This document shows positions 1 through 8,998 of a DNA stretch of 64,000 bases, piece by piece. Source of the DNA: Thermoactinomyces mirandus. GTDB lineage: Bacteria; Bacillota; Bacilli; Thermoactinomycetales; Thermoactinomycetaceae. The first letter of the stretch is position 1; the number at the start of each line of letters is the position of its first letter. The notes beneath the pieces are model-generated. The model had not been told where the DNA came from, searched no databases, and saw only the letters and a program-made list of their open reading frames with translations. Both the position numbers and the translations under genes were made by a program. The stretch is taken from contig NZ_JACEOL010000003.1 of the NCBI RefSeq assembly GCF_013868055.1, positions 18,976 through 82,975 on the forward strand, in the 5' to 3' direction.

Positions 1-105
1 ATACATTATATTTCCCTGTTGATAAATTTTACAAAAAATTATCCGTGCTGTATCATTAATTAGAATGTCGTTTCAATACATGAACTTAATCAAAGGATGA
101 CTGCG

Positions 106-870
106 ATGCCGAATGTCCAATCGCTTGAACGTGCTTTAAATATCTTGAACAAGCTGTCTGAGTATCCGGATGGTATAACTATTGCACAATTATCCAAACA
201 AGTCGGTTTGACTAAAAGTACAACACACCGGCTTTTGGCAACCTTGTTGAATATGAATTATGTCACCAAAGACAAGGAAACAGACAAATATAAACTCGGG
301 TTGCAAATTCTGTTTCTTTCCAGAAACCTGCTAAATAACTCAAACATTGTGACCACAGCAAAACCCTATCTGGAAAAACTGTCACAGGAAGTGAATGAAA
401 CCGTCCATTTGTGCGTGGAAGATCGCGGAGAAGTGATTTATGTTGATAAAATTGAAAGCAATCAAACAATCCGGATGTTTTCCCGTATCGGGAGCCGGGC
501 ACCCATGTATTGCACAGCGGTTGGAAAAGTCCTGCTTTCCGGCGCCGATCCGGAGTATTTTGAGGAATTGGTCTCCAGTATGAAACTGGTTCCAAGAACG
601 GAAAACACGATCACATCCAAAGAAGAATTTCTGGAGGAAATAGAAAAGGTAAAAAAACAGGGGTATGCGATCGACAATTCCGAGAATGAAGCATTCTTAA
701 GGTGCATTGCTTGTCCAGTCTTTGATCATCAAGGAAAGATTATTGCCAGTTTCAGCATTTCCGGGCCAACCAACCGGGTTACAATGGATTTGATAAACAA
801 TTCACTGATTGAAAAAATGAAGCAATACAGCCTGAAAATCTCAAGGAATTTTGGCTACACAGGAAATTGA
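106..870 (+). CDS. IclR-family transcriptional regulator, probable hexuronate regulator
   Basis: An N-terminal winged HTH (about residues 3-60, LERALNIL then TKSTTHRLLATL) is followed by an IclR effector-binding domain (about 70-250, with the typical MYCTAVGKVLL stretch). Length of 254 aa is normal for the family. An ATG also exists at 97, but AAAGGA at 92-97 sits 8 nt before the ATG at 106, so 106 is preferred. IclR proteins are usually dimeric or tetrameric DNA-binding repressors or activators that respond to small organic acids; KdgR-type members control uronate genes. It lies on the opposite strand near the glucuronate operon (2472-10078), so it is the obvious candidate to bind the palindrome in the uxuA promoter. 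The ligand is unknown; 2-keto-3-deoxygluconate is inferred. Confidence 0.85.
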   Translation: MPNVQSLERALNILNKLSEYPDGITIAQLSKQVGLTKSTTHRLLATLLNMNYVTKDKETDKYKLGLQILFLSRNLLNNSNIVTTAKPYLEKLSQEVNETVHLCVEDRGEVIYVDKIESNQTIRMFSRIGSRAPMYCTAVGKVLLSGADPEYFEELVSSMKLVPRTENTITSKEEFLEEIEKVKKQGYAIDNSENEAFLRCIACPVFDHQGKIIASFSISGPTNRVTMDLINNSLIEKMKQYSLKISRNFGYTGN

Positions 871-1044
871 TATTCGTTCCATGTTAACAGCGGGGAGTTT
901 GGGGACACTATTTGTCCGCATTCCCCTTTTTGGCCCAATCTCTCCTGCTGACACTGACCCGGCCAATCTCCTGTCCCCTGATCATCGCGCTATGCCAATG
1001 CTCCTGAAAGAGCAACCCCCTTTCCATCCGATTTTTATCCCGCT

Positions 1045-1634
1045 TTAACGGACCGGCCAACCACCGTCAACGGCCAGGACATGTCCGTTCATATAGTCGG
1101 AAGCTTTACTGGATAAAAACACAATCGCCCCCATCAGATCAGATGGATTGGCCCACCGGCCCGCAGGAATGCGGGACAAAATCTCGGCGTTTCTTTCCCG
1201 GTCGGCGTAAATTGGAGCTGTATTTGCCGTAACAACGTATCTTGGAGCAACGGCATTGATCTGGATATTGTAAGGTGCCAATTCATTTGCAAATGCCTTT
1301 GTCAGACCGGCGACCCCATGTTTGCTTGCTGTATATGGCGGAACAAATTTTCCGCCCTGGAAGGACAGCATGGAAGCGATATTGATGATTTTGCCGCTTC
1401 GCTGCCTTACCATCACTTTCGCAACTTCCTGACTTAAAAATATACCGCATTCAGGTTAATATCCATCACCGCGTTCCAGTCTTCCGCTTCATATTCAATT
1501 AATGGGGCTCGCCGAATCATGCCGGCATTGTTGACAAGAATATCGATTTTCCCAATTCCTTTATTTCCGCCGCTAACAATCGCAACTTTCCCCGTCAGCC
1601 TGAAATAATCGAGTGAAAAGTCAGCTAAACTCAT
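1045..1634 (-). pseudogene. kduD: kduD-like 2-dehydro-3-deoxy-D-gluconate 5-dehydrogenase, decayed
   Basis: The translation matches KduD-type short-chain dehydrogenases: GKVAIVSGGNKGIG near the start, NNAGMIRRAPLIEYEAEDW, IINIASMLSFQGG, the catalytic YTASK, and a DGGWPVR end. Two lesions are visible. After GGNKGIGK the sequence jumps straight to IDILVNNAG, so about 55 residues of the Rossmann fold are missing. A T-run near 1433-1439 has lost one base, so the reading frame stops at 1434 and resumes at 1416. A conserved Gly is also replaced (NAVAPRYV, usually APGY). KduD acts in pectin and uronate breakdown, which fits the locus, but this copy should be inactive. Confidence 0.85.
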
Positions 1635-2103
1635 TAATCATGCACCTCTTGGCTATTCTGGATTTTCCTTTGCCGTTCAAAGTATTTCAACTCATCCATC
1701 GGACCGGTCGATGTCCTCACTCCGGCCATTGTCCGGGATAAAAGCATAATTGCTTGTCGCACTGCCACAATGAAATAGCGGAATTATACACATCAGGATT
1801 TACAACCCTGGTCTTTAATTCTTCGCAACTTGCCCCTCTGTCATTCTGTCTTATGGAACCCAAGCTTCACATTATAACTTTATTTTGGCGCTTTCATTGC
1901 CAAAAAGGCAATATGGATTATGACAATGAATTGAATTGGTATTTTACCATTTTTAAATTGATTATGCCTGGTCTCTTTTTATAGGAAAGTTGATTCATGT
2001 TAAAATAGGAACAGATTGTTTTTCCAAAAAAGACAGATGATGATTAAAATCTTTTGTTCAGGCAACAGCTTTTGCTCTCTTTTCCGTAAAATTACAATAT
2101 TCC
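1635..2103. other. Intergenic stretch with a possible gene tail and an inverted repeat
   Basis: No intact gene. On the minus strand a short frame ending MDELKYFERQRKIQ and so on stops at TAA overlapping the kduD ATG (TAATG), which looks like the coupled tail of a lost upstream gene. On the plus side ATTGCC-AAAAA-GGCAAT (1896-1912) is a perfect 17-bp inverted repeat upstream of the YciI gene and could be an operator. Nothing else is recognised. Confidence 0.35.
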
Positions 2104-2119
2104 AAGGAGGTAATACCTG

Positions 2120-2386
2120 ATGGCTTACTTTGCCGCCATCCTGCACATGGAAAATCAGGAAAAGAACAAGACTTACCGGCCAAACCATCTGGCACATCTG
2201 GAGGAACTTGAAAAGCAGGGGAAGGTTTTTGCCAAAGGTCCTTTTGCCGACGGAGCGGGAGGGTTGGTGATTTACTTAGCAGATTCACTCACAGAAGCTG
2301 AGGAATTGGCCAATAAAGACCCTTATGTTGTTACAGGGGCCCGCCGGCTGGAATTGCACGAATGGAAAATGACCCGGCCAAAATAA
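2120..2386 (+). CDS. YciI-like small protein
   Basis: 88 aa, the usual size for the YciI/YCII dimeric alpha-beta barrel family. The start MAYFAAILHM and the middle HLEELEKQGKVFAKGPFADG match the family pattern, in which a central His-Asp region forms a putative active site. Substrates of the family are mostly unknown. AAGGAGG at 2104-2110 lies 9 nt before the ATG. The gene stands alone between the kduD relic and a bidirectional-looking terminator that it shares with the convergent kdgK. Confidence 0.8.
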   Translation: MAYFAAILHMENQEKNKTYRPNHLAHLEELEKQGKVFAKGPFADGAGGLVIYLADSLTEAEELANKDPYVVTGARRLELHEWKMTRPK

Positions 2387-2431
2387 ACCTGATTTTCGGG
2401 AAACCATTTCTTTAAACATCTGAAACCAATT

Positions 2432-2468
2432 AAACCGGCTCTCTATGAAGGAACCGGTTTAACTGTTT
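2432..2468. terminator. Rho-independent terminator between convergent yciI-like gene and kdgK
   Basis: AAACCGG and CCGGTTT pair across a 15-nt loop (2432-2460), followed on the plus strand by AACTGTTTTTT. It ends the YciI transcript and may also serve the uronate operon from the other side. Confidence 0.7.
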
Positions 2469-2471
2469 TTT

Positions 2472-3485
2472 CTATCTTTGCACGGTACAGGAACCGGTAG
2501 CGATCAATTGTTCTATTTCGCAGGCACGGGCAATCATCACATCACCGGGCACCGTATGCTTGAATGCCGTCGACGCAGCCGCAAAATCAATAGCATAAGA
2601 AGGTTCCCGATTCATCAGACAGGCATACAGAAAACCGGCAGCAAAGGCGTCTCCGGTTCCAACTCTGTCAACAATATCAAGGGTATACTTCCTGGACCGT
2701 TCGATCCGATGGTTATGGTACAGCAGGCCTTGATACCTGTTCCTGTTTGCACTTTCCACTTCCCTTATGGAAGAAATCATGTATTTCGGGTGATACTGTT
2801 CAAACATGGCTTCATAAAGGCTTCGATAATATTGCAGAATGTCGGTTTCATCAAGGCTGTTCACCGGTTTTTTTCCCAGTACATGGCAAAAATCAAAGTG
2901 ACTGCCAAATAAAATATCCACCCAAGGAAGCACTTCCCTGAATTTTTCCATCGCTTCCCCGATAGACCACAATTTGCTTCGGTAATTAAAATCAAAACTG
3001 ACCTTCACGCCTGATTTCCTGGCTTTCTGCATAAAAGCTTTGGCCAATTGAAAGGCGTTTTCGCTAACACCAAGGGTAATTCCGGAAACATGGAACAGAT
3101 CGGCACCGGCCAATATTTGTTCGATATTGAACTCATCCGGCGAAACCCGGGAAAAGGCTGAATCTTTCCTGTCATAAACCACTTTTGCAGGCCTTACCGA
3201 ATATCCGTTTTCCAAATAATAGATCCCGATTCTGTCTCCGCCTTTCGCAATGAAAGAAGTATCTATGCCAAAACTGGCCAATTCCTTGATCGCCGAATAA
3301 CCCAATTCATGTTCAGGCACCTTTGTGACTGCTGTGCAATGGATGCCAAAACCGCTTAAAGCTGCAGCAACGTTCAACTCGCTACCACCATAATGGATTT
3401 CAAATTGCCTCGCTCCCAGGAGCCGGGTCTGCCCGGGCGGAGATAATCGAAGAAGGACTTCCCCTAACGTTACCACTCTTGCCAT
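2472..3485 (-). CDS. kdgK: 2-keto-3-deoxygluconate kinase (PfkB family)
   Basis: 337 aa starting MARVVTLGEVLLRLSPPG. The PfkB signatures are present: an N-terminal GGSELNVAAALSGFG and the C-terminal DRVGTGDAFAAGFL, whose GxGD provides the anion hole and catalytic Asp. It phosphorylates KDG to KDPG in the cytoplasm. A longer frame runs upstream to 3638, but AAAGGTG-type spacing and homology favour the ATG at 3485, which overlaps the end of kdgA by 16 nt and implies coupled translation. Last gene of the glucuronate operon. A sugar-specific alternative (fructokinase-like) is unlikely given the neighbours. Confidence 0.9.
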   Translation of the reverse strand: MARVVTLGEVLLRLSPPGQTRLLGARQFEIHYGGSELNVAAALSGFGIHCTAVTKVPEHELGYSAIKELASFGIDTSFIAKGGDRIGIYYLENGYSVRPAKVVYDRKDSAFSRVSPDEFNIEQILAGADLFHVSGITLGVSENAFQLAKAFMQKARKSGVKVSFDFNYRSKLWSIGEAMEKFREVLPWVDILFGSHFDFCHVLGKKPVNSLDETDILQYYRSLYEAMFEQYHPKYMISSIREVESANRNRYQGLLYHNHRIERSRKYTLDIVDRVGTGDAFAAGFLYACLMNREPSYAIDFAAASTAFKHTVPGDVMIARACEIEQLIATGSCTVQR

Positions 3486-4147
3486 AGCCGAGCACCTTTT
3501 TCTTTGTTTTTTTGCAGTTTCTCTTTCGCCTGTTGAACAGCCCGGGAAAATTGTCTGGCCTTGTCCGCAATCTCGCTTTCGGTACCGGAAGTCAATTTTC
3601 CTCCAACCCCAACGGCCAAAGCACCATTTACAATCCATTGCTCCACGTTTTCCAGGCTGATTCCTCCAGTTGGCATGATTTCAATGTCAGGAAGCGGTGC
3701 TTTCACATCTTTTATGAACCGGGGAGAAACGGCGCTGCCCGGAAAAAGTTTGATGATATCGCATCCGGCTTCCGAGGCCTTTACCATCTCGGTCACGGTC
3801 ATGCAACCCGGGATATAGGGGATATGGTATCTGTTGCAAACCCTCGAAGTTTCGGAATCAAAGGCCGGCGATACAATAAAATTCGCACCGGCCAAAATCG
3901 CCATCCGAGCCGTCTGGGAATCCAGTACCGTCCCGGCTCCGACAAGCAGTTCCTTTCCATCCCGGTTCTGTTTCAGGCTTTTTATCACCTCAGCGGCTTC
4001 CGCCAATGTAAACGTAATCTCAAGAGACGTGATCCCTCCCGCCATGCAGGCCCGGGAAATCTTGTCCGCCTCATCCACGTTTTTTGTTCTTACAACGGCG
4101 ATTATGCCTGTCCTGGATAAACGGTTTAAAATTTTGGCCTTTTTCAT
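3470..4147 (-). CDS. kdgA: KDPG aldolase
   Basis: A 225-aa class I aldolase of the KDPG/KHG family. Visible features are GIIAVVRTKN, the EITF active-site Glu region, LVGAGTVLD, and DIIKLFPGSAVSPRFIKDVKAPLPDIE, where the Lys of KLFPG forms the Schiff base, then PTGGIS. It splits 2-keto-3-deoxy-6-phosphogluconate to pyruvate and glyceraldehyde-3-phosphate. An ATG at 4159 sits against the Shine-Dalgarno, so the ATG at 4147 (MKKAKILNRL) is more plausible. It lies between the reductase gene and kdgK with overlap into kdgK. Confidence 0.9.
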   Translation of the reverse strand: MKKAKILNRLSRTGIIAVVRTKNVDEADKISRACMAGGITSLEITFTLAEAAEVIKSLKQNRDGKELLVGAGTVLDSQTARMAILAGANFIVSPAFDSETSRVCNRYHIPYIPGCMTVTEMVKASEAGCDIIKLFPGSAVSPRFIKDVKAPLPDIEIMPTGGISLENVEQWIVNGALAVGVGGKLTSGTESEIADKARQFSRAVQQAKEKLQKNKEKGARLWQEW

Positions 4148-4242
4148 TTTAACCTGCATCTCCTTTAATTCTCCTGAAAAAGAACAAGAGCGACTATATT
4201 ATTAATCGTCTCTCAAGTCACTCTCCATATATGCTGCCTAAT

Positions 4243-5862
4243 TCATGAACAGAGCTGATTGTGCAATGTATTCCTTACTGCCCCCGGCCCTTTGATGAGC
4301 AACCTGAAAAATGCTTCAGTTTTGTCTCCCAAACCAATCTCATACAGATTGACGCCCAATATTTTTTCATTGGACAAAATCGGGCGCAAGTGATCCCCAA
4401 CCGAATCCGGATTGCCAAATTGTGTTTGTCCGATATGTTGCTCTATTTCCATAAGTAACGGGTCGGGACTGATCACCATCTTCTCACCGCGGTCACTCGT
4501 CCCCATCAGATATCGGCACCAGGCAGCAATGGTTAACGGGATAAAGGTTAAATCTTTTACATCCAGATCTTCCCTTTGTACATACAATTTGATCGTTTCT
4601 CCAAAGCGGATCGCCATTTTTTGGGAAGTATCGGTGGCAATGCGCTGTGGCGTATCCGGAATATTGGGATTGGGAAAGCGCACCTCAATCACTTCTTCCA
4701 TAAATTTCACCGGATTGATGATGCCAGGATCCGCGACCACTTTCATGCCTTCATCATAGCCAATCTTTTCAATCAATGCTTTCAAATCCTGATCCTGCAT
4801 TTCATCGGCAATGGAATGATAGTCCAGCAAACACCCAAAAATGGCCAGGGCAGTATGAAGCGGATTGAGGCAGGTGCAAACTTTCATTCTTTCCACCAGA
4901 TCAACAACTTCCCTGTCTGCGAAGTAAACACCCGCTTTTTCCAGCGGCGGTCTTCCATTTGGAAAGCTGTCCTCAATCACAAGATACTCACATTCTTCTG
5001 TATTTACAAAGGGAGCAATCGGAGCTGAATTTTTGTTTACCTGAATCAGTTCCGCACTGCCGTAACCCAGTTTTTCCAGCTTTTCCTTTACGGTAACGGA
5101 AGGATGCGGCGTAATTTTATCAATCATGCTCCATGGGAATGTAATTTTGGAAGGGTCATTCAGATAATCCACAAAACCTTTTTCGACAATGCCCATTTCT
5201 TCCCACATGGATGCCACTGTTAAAACAGCGTTTTTCAGCAGGTCTCCGTTATGGGAGAAATTATCCGTGCTTACCAATGCCAACGGGGCTTTTCCCTTTT
5301 GGTATCTTTCATGTAAAAGGGCAGCCAGGAGCACCATGGTGTGTTTGGGATGCTCCAGCCCCTGTCTGATCTCTTCCCGGACCGATTCCCGGATTTCCCC
5401 ATCCATCCCTTTCAGGTCGTACCCTTTTTCGGTAATTGTAAGAGTAACCAGTTGCAGGGAAGGTTGGGCAAAAATCTCTTTCAAACGTTGCCAGGATGCA
5501 GGGCAATTGGCTGCAATGCTTTCGGCTATGCTTGCGATCACTTCCATATCCAATGTCCCATCCGCTTTCATGACGACATCCAGGCAAAGATTATCATAGG
5601 GATGATACACTTTTTCAATCATGCCATCATTGATGGTCGAAACTGTAATAATCCCCTTGTCGGCCTCGTTTTGTTCGATCAAACGCTGTTGCAGTACGGA
5701 ATGAAAGGCTCTGAACAGATTTCCTCCGCCAATATGCAGCCAAACCGGTTCCTTTCTCGTATCTTCCCAAACTTTTTCAAAATCATATGCCGGCGTTTTT
5801 ATGCCGATTTCTGCAAACTTTTCCTTTTTCGTTTTCAGTTCTTCGATACCTAACCGCAGCAA
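4243..5862 (-). CDS. uxuB: Mannitol-dehydrogenase-family oxidoreductase, probable D-fructuronate reductase
   Basis: 539 aa with the polyol-dehydrogenase layout: a Rossmann N-terminus containing VWLHIGGGNLFRAFH, a central STDNFSHNGDLLK, and the catalytic region around ITPHPSV and the helical C-terminal domain. It starts with TTG behind a GGGGGGG purine tract. In this operon it should reduce D-fructuronate to D-mannonate with NADH, the step between UxaC and UxuA. Tagaturonate reductase is an alternative within the same family, but no altronate dehydratase is present, so fructuronate is preferred. Confidence 0.82.
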   Translation of the reverse strand: MLRLGIEELKTKKEKFAEIGIKTPAYDFEKVWEDTRKEPVWLHIGGGNLFRAFHSVLQQRLIEQNEADKGIITVSTINDGMIEKVYHPYDNLCLDVVMKADGTLDMEVIASIAESIAANCPASWQRLKEIFAQPSLQLVTLTITEKGYDLKGMDGEIRESVREEIRQGLEHPKHTMVLLAALLHERYQKGKAPLALVSTDNFSHNGDLLKNAVLTVASMWEEMGIVEKGFVDYLNDPSKITFPWSMIDKITPHPSVTVKEKLEKLGYGSAELIQVNKNSAPIAPFVNTEECEYLVIEDSFPNGRPPLEKAGVYFADREVVDLVERMKVCTCLNPLHTALAIFGCLLDYHSIADEMQDQDLKALIEKIGYDEGMKVVADPGIINPVKFMEEVIEVRFPNPNIPDTPQRIATDTSQKMAIRFGETIKLYVQREDLDVKDLTFIPLTIAAWCRYLMGTSDRGEKMVISPDPLLMEIEQHIGQTQFGNPDSVGDHLRPILSNEKILGVNLYEIGLGDKTEAFFRLLIKGPGAVRNTLHNQLCS

Positions 5863-5884
5863 CGGTACCCCCCCTTTTGATCGT

Positions 5885-7294
5885 TTACTTCAGCTCAAAA
5901 TCAAAATAACGGGATGCATTGTTGTACGAGATATCCTGCACGATTTTACCCAACCACTCCAGATCATGCGGATATTCCCCATTCTCAACCCACTCGCCCA
6001 GGAGATTGCACAAAATTCGCCGGAAGTATTCATGACGGCTGTAAGACAAAAAACTGCGGGAATCGGTAAGCATTCCAACAAAACGGGACAACAGCCCCAG
6101 ATTGCCCAGGGTTTTTATTTGCGCGGTCATGCCATCAATATGGTCATTAAACCACCATGCCGCACCAAACTGAACTTTTGACGGGGTTCCCCCTTCCTGG
6201 AAATTTCCGGCCATGGCTGCCAGCATCTCGTTGTCACGCGGATTGAGACAATATAAAATGGTTTTGGGAAGCTGGCGCTCCTGATCCATTGCATCCAGCA
6301 ATCTTGACAAAGGAACGGCAATCGGATTATCCTTCATCGAGTCACAGCCCACATTTGGGCCAAGCGCACGGAACAGGCGGATATTGGCGCTCCTTAAGGC
6401 TCCAATATGGTATTGCATGACCCACCCTCTTTGGCTGTAAGCTTTCCCCAGGTGAACAAGCAATTGGGTTAAAAACCGGTTCTGCTCCCTGACGGATATC
6501 GGTTTTCTGTTCAGCGCTTTTTCCACAATGGCGTCTATTTCGCTGGCAGTCGCATCTTCATAAACAACATTTTCCAGGCTATGGTCCGACAGCTTGCACC
6601 CAACTTCCGCAAAGTAATCCATTCTTTTTTCCAATGCGTCCATCAGTCTGGCAAAGTCACTGATCTGAATCCCTGTGATTTTCCCCAATTTTTCTATATA
6701 ATCGGTCCAGTCCCGATTCTGGATGGCGATAACCTTGTCCGGCCGAAACGAAGGCAAGACCATTGTCGAAAAGTCTTTCTCGTTTTTGAGCAACTGATGA
6801 TAACGCAAATCATCAATGGGGTCGTCCGTGGTGCAAATCAGCCTGACATTGGATCGCTCAATCAGGCCCCTTGCCGAAAAGTCCGGGTCCTGCAGTTTTT
6901 GATTGCAGATATCCCATATTTCCCTGGCTGTTTCTTTTTTCAGGATCGTATCCACATGGAAATATTTTCGCAATTCCATATGCGTCCAGTGGTAAAGCGG
7001 ATTTCCAATCAGTTTTTCAACTGTTTCGGCCCATTTCTCAAATTTCCTGCAATCATCGGCATCACCGGAAATGTATGATTCATCGATCCCGTTCGCCCTC
7101 ATGGCACGCCACTTGTAGTGGTCCCCTTCCAACCACAATTCCGTCATGTTCCTGTAAGTCCGGTTTTCACAGATTTCCTGCGGGCTCAAGTGACAATGGT
7201 AATCATAAATCGGCATTTTCGCTGCATAGTCGTGATATAATCTTTTCGCCGTTTCGGTTTGCAGCAGAAAATCCTTGTCCATAAAAGCTTTCAT
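5885..7294 (-). CDS. uxaC: Glucuronate isomerase
   Basis: 469 aa from MKAFMDKDFLLQTETA. The family hallmark YDYHCHLSPQEI (metal-binding HxH of the amidohydrolase-like barrel) lies at about residues 29-40; TTDDPIDDLRYH and the late MLTDSRSFLSYSRHEYFRR are also typical. It interconverts D-glucuronate and D-fructuronate (and galacturonate and tagaturonate). The open frame extends to 7360, but AGGAGGGAACAATCAG before the ATG at 7294 decides the start. The stop is 22 nt before the next gene. Confidence 0.95.
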   Translation of the reverse strand: MKAFMDKDFLLQTETAKRLYHDYAAKMPIYDYHCHLSPQEICENRTYRNMTELWLEGDHYKWRAMRANGIDESYISGDADDCRKFEKWAETVEKLIGNPLYHWTHMELRKYFHVDTILKKETAREIWDICNQKLQDPDFSARGLIERSNVRLICTTDDPIDDLRYHQLLKNEKDFSTMVLPSFRPDKVIAIQNRDWTDYIEKLGKITGIQISDFARLMDALEKRMDYFAEVGCKLSDHSLENVVYEDATASEIDAIVEKALNRKPISVREQNRFLTQLLVHLGKAYSQRGWVMQYHIGALRSANIRLFRALGPNVGCDSMKDNPIAVPLSRLLDAMDQERQLPKTILYCLNPRDNEMLAAMAGNFQEGGTPSKVQFGAAWWFNDHIDGMTAQIKTLGNLGLLSRFVGMLTDSRSFLSYSRHEYFRRILCNLLGEWVENGEYPHDLEWLGKIVQDISYNNASRYFDFELK

Positions 7295-7335
7295 CTGATT
7301 GTTCCCTCCTGATTTTCCTTTCTGCGTGAAAGGTT

Positions 7336-8847
7336 TCATCCGTTGGCCTGTCCCTCCCAAAGATGTTCATATTGATAACCGGTAAGGTTTTCTACTACTT
7401 TTTTCGTTTCCGGATCAACATCTTCTTTGCGCCCGTTGTTTTTCAGACGGTTGATTTCGTCTACCAGAATGGAATGGGTTTGCTTGTTCAATTTAAACGT
7501 GAATGCTGCAATCAGGGAAATGAGAATCAGTCCGCCCACCCCGAAAATCATGACATACAGGATCGTATGGATCGCCTGGGTTGACTGGACGGCCGCTCCT
7601 TCCACAAAACCTCCCAATTCCAGGACCGCTCCAACCAGGAACGTAGCCAGCGCAACGGAAGCTTTTCTGAAAAATGTCATCACAGAGGCAAAGATTCCTT
7701 CCCGCCTTTGCTTCGTAATCATTTCATCAACATCGGGAATAAACGGAAATACATTCCACGGGATAAACTCAAGCATGCTTCTGCCAATTTGATAGACAAA
7801 CGAAATAATTGTTAAAACAAGAATCAATGAATCCGGCCGGGTTAGATAGACAGCGCCATATGCCAGCAAACAAAGAATCATGGTAGAATAGGAGATCTTG
7901 AACAAATTGGCCGGCCCGATTTTAATCATCAAATATCCGTAAACAATCGCTCCCGGAATTCCAATAATGCTGAGGGAAAGCATATTGGCGGCCACTGCGG
8001 ATGAACTGCTTAAAGCGTAAACACAAAAGAATACAAATACGGCATTGAAAATATCCTTGGCTGTCATGGAACAAATATAGATGAGAAGATGCTTGCGAAA
8101 ACTTTTTACCTTGAAAGTGGAACAAAAATCGGCAACTGTCCGGCCAATGAAGCGAATGCGGTCGCCAAGGCTTTTGCGCTCTTTTGTTTGATTCATGTAC
8201 TGCTCCATGGCTGCCGGGCTATTTTCTCTTTCCCAGGTGGATCGATAGGAAATAAATATACAGACCGCAAACACCACAGCGAAAAAGGCACCATTGGCAA
8301 AAAAGGCCAGAGGATTGTCCTCACCCAAAGCATTGATCAACTGCCCCGGCACAAAGGTGGCCAAAAAGGTTCCGAGGGCCGAGATAAACATTCTGGCTGT
8401 CGACAATTTCGTTCGTTTGTTATAATCCGCCGTCATTTCTGACGGGAGTGTTTCCCAGGGGATTAGTACCATGGCTGCTACAATCTCAAACAGCAGGTAA
8501 CTGAAAAGATAGTAAAAATAATTCATCCCCGTTACCCATAACAAAATGTAAAGCAGCATCAGCGGCGAGCCGATCAGCAGGAAAAATCTGCGCCGGCCAA
8601 ATTTTCTCCCCAATTTAAAACGGAAGAAATTATCCGAAAGACTGCCCATAAACAAACTGACAATGGCATCAACAACACGCGCGATGGCAATAATCGATCC
8701 TGCTTCAACAGCCGTCAGGCCTGCAAACTTGGTATAGAAAAACAACAACCAGGCCCCAATAATCGTAAAGGCTCCTCCGCCCATCATATCTGTCAGACCA
8801 AAGCCAATGCTTGTCGTAAGCGTGATTTCCCTGTTTTTTCTTGACAT
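7336..8847 (-). CDS. GPH-family sugar/uronide:cation symporter (MFS)
   Basis: 503 aa with about 12 membrane segments and the glycoside-pentoside-hexuronide signature region (GSLSDNFFRFKLGRKFGRRRFFLLIGSPL at about residues 68-97). It starts MSRKNREITLTTSIGFGLTDMMGGG behind AGGAGACGTTAACC. Placed inside the glucuronate operon between uxuA and uxaC, it most likely imports glucuronate or a glucuronide. No beta-glucuronidase is present, so the free acid is the simpler guess. Confidence 0.85.
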   Translation of the reverse strand: MSRKNREITLTTSIGFGLTDMMGGGAFTIIGAWLLFFYTKFAGLTAVEAGSIIAIARVVDAIVSLFMGSLSDNFFRFKLGRKFGRRRFFLLIGSPLMLLYILLWVTGMNYFYYLFSYLLFEIVAAMVLIPWETLPSEMTADYNKRTKLSTARMFISALGTFLATFVPGQLINALGEDNPLAFFANGAFFAVVFAVCIFISYRSTWERENSPAAMEQYMNQTKERKSLGDRIRFIGRTVADFCSTFKVKSFRKHLLIYICSMTAKDIFNAVFVFFCVYALSSSSAVAANMLSLSIIGIPGAIVYGYLMIKIGPANLFKISYSTMILCLLAYGAVYLTRPDSLILVLTIISFVYQIGRSMLEFIPWNVFPFIPDVDEMITKQRREGIFASVMTFFRKASVALATFLVGAVLELGGFVEGAAVQSTQAIHTILYVMIFGVGGLILISLIAAFTFKLNKQTHSILVDEINRLKNNGRKEDVDPETKKVVENLTGYQYEHLWEGQANG

Positions 8848-8998
8848 GGTTAACGTCTCCTATTAGTCAAAAGTAATGTAAAAATAGGTGAAACGTTTTC
8901 TGCATAAAGTTGACCGGCGGGGAAACGGTCCAGGCGCTTTTCTTGAGCAGCGCTTTCAAAATCGCTTCCTCCCGCTTTTTAACAGCCACAGACTTTTC

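Noticed and set aside
851..1048. 65-aa plus-strand reading frame after the IclR gene
   Set aside because: It overlaps the regulator stop, has no ribosome binding site and Pro-rich random composition.
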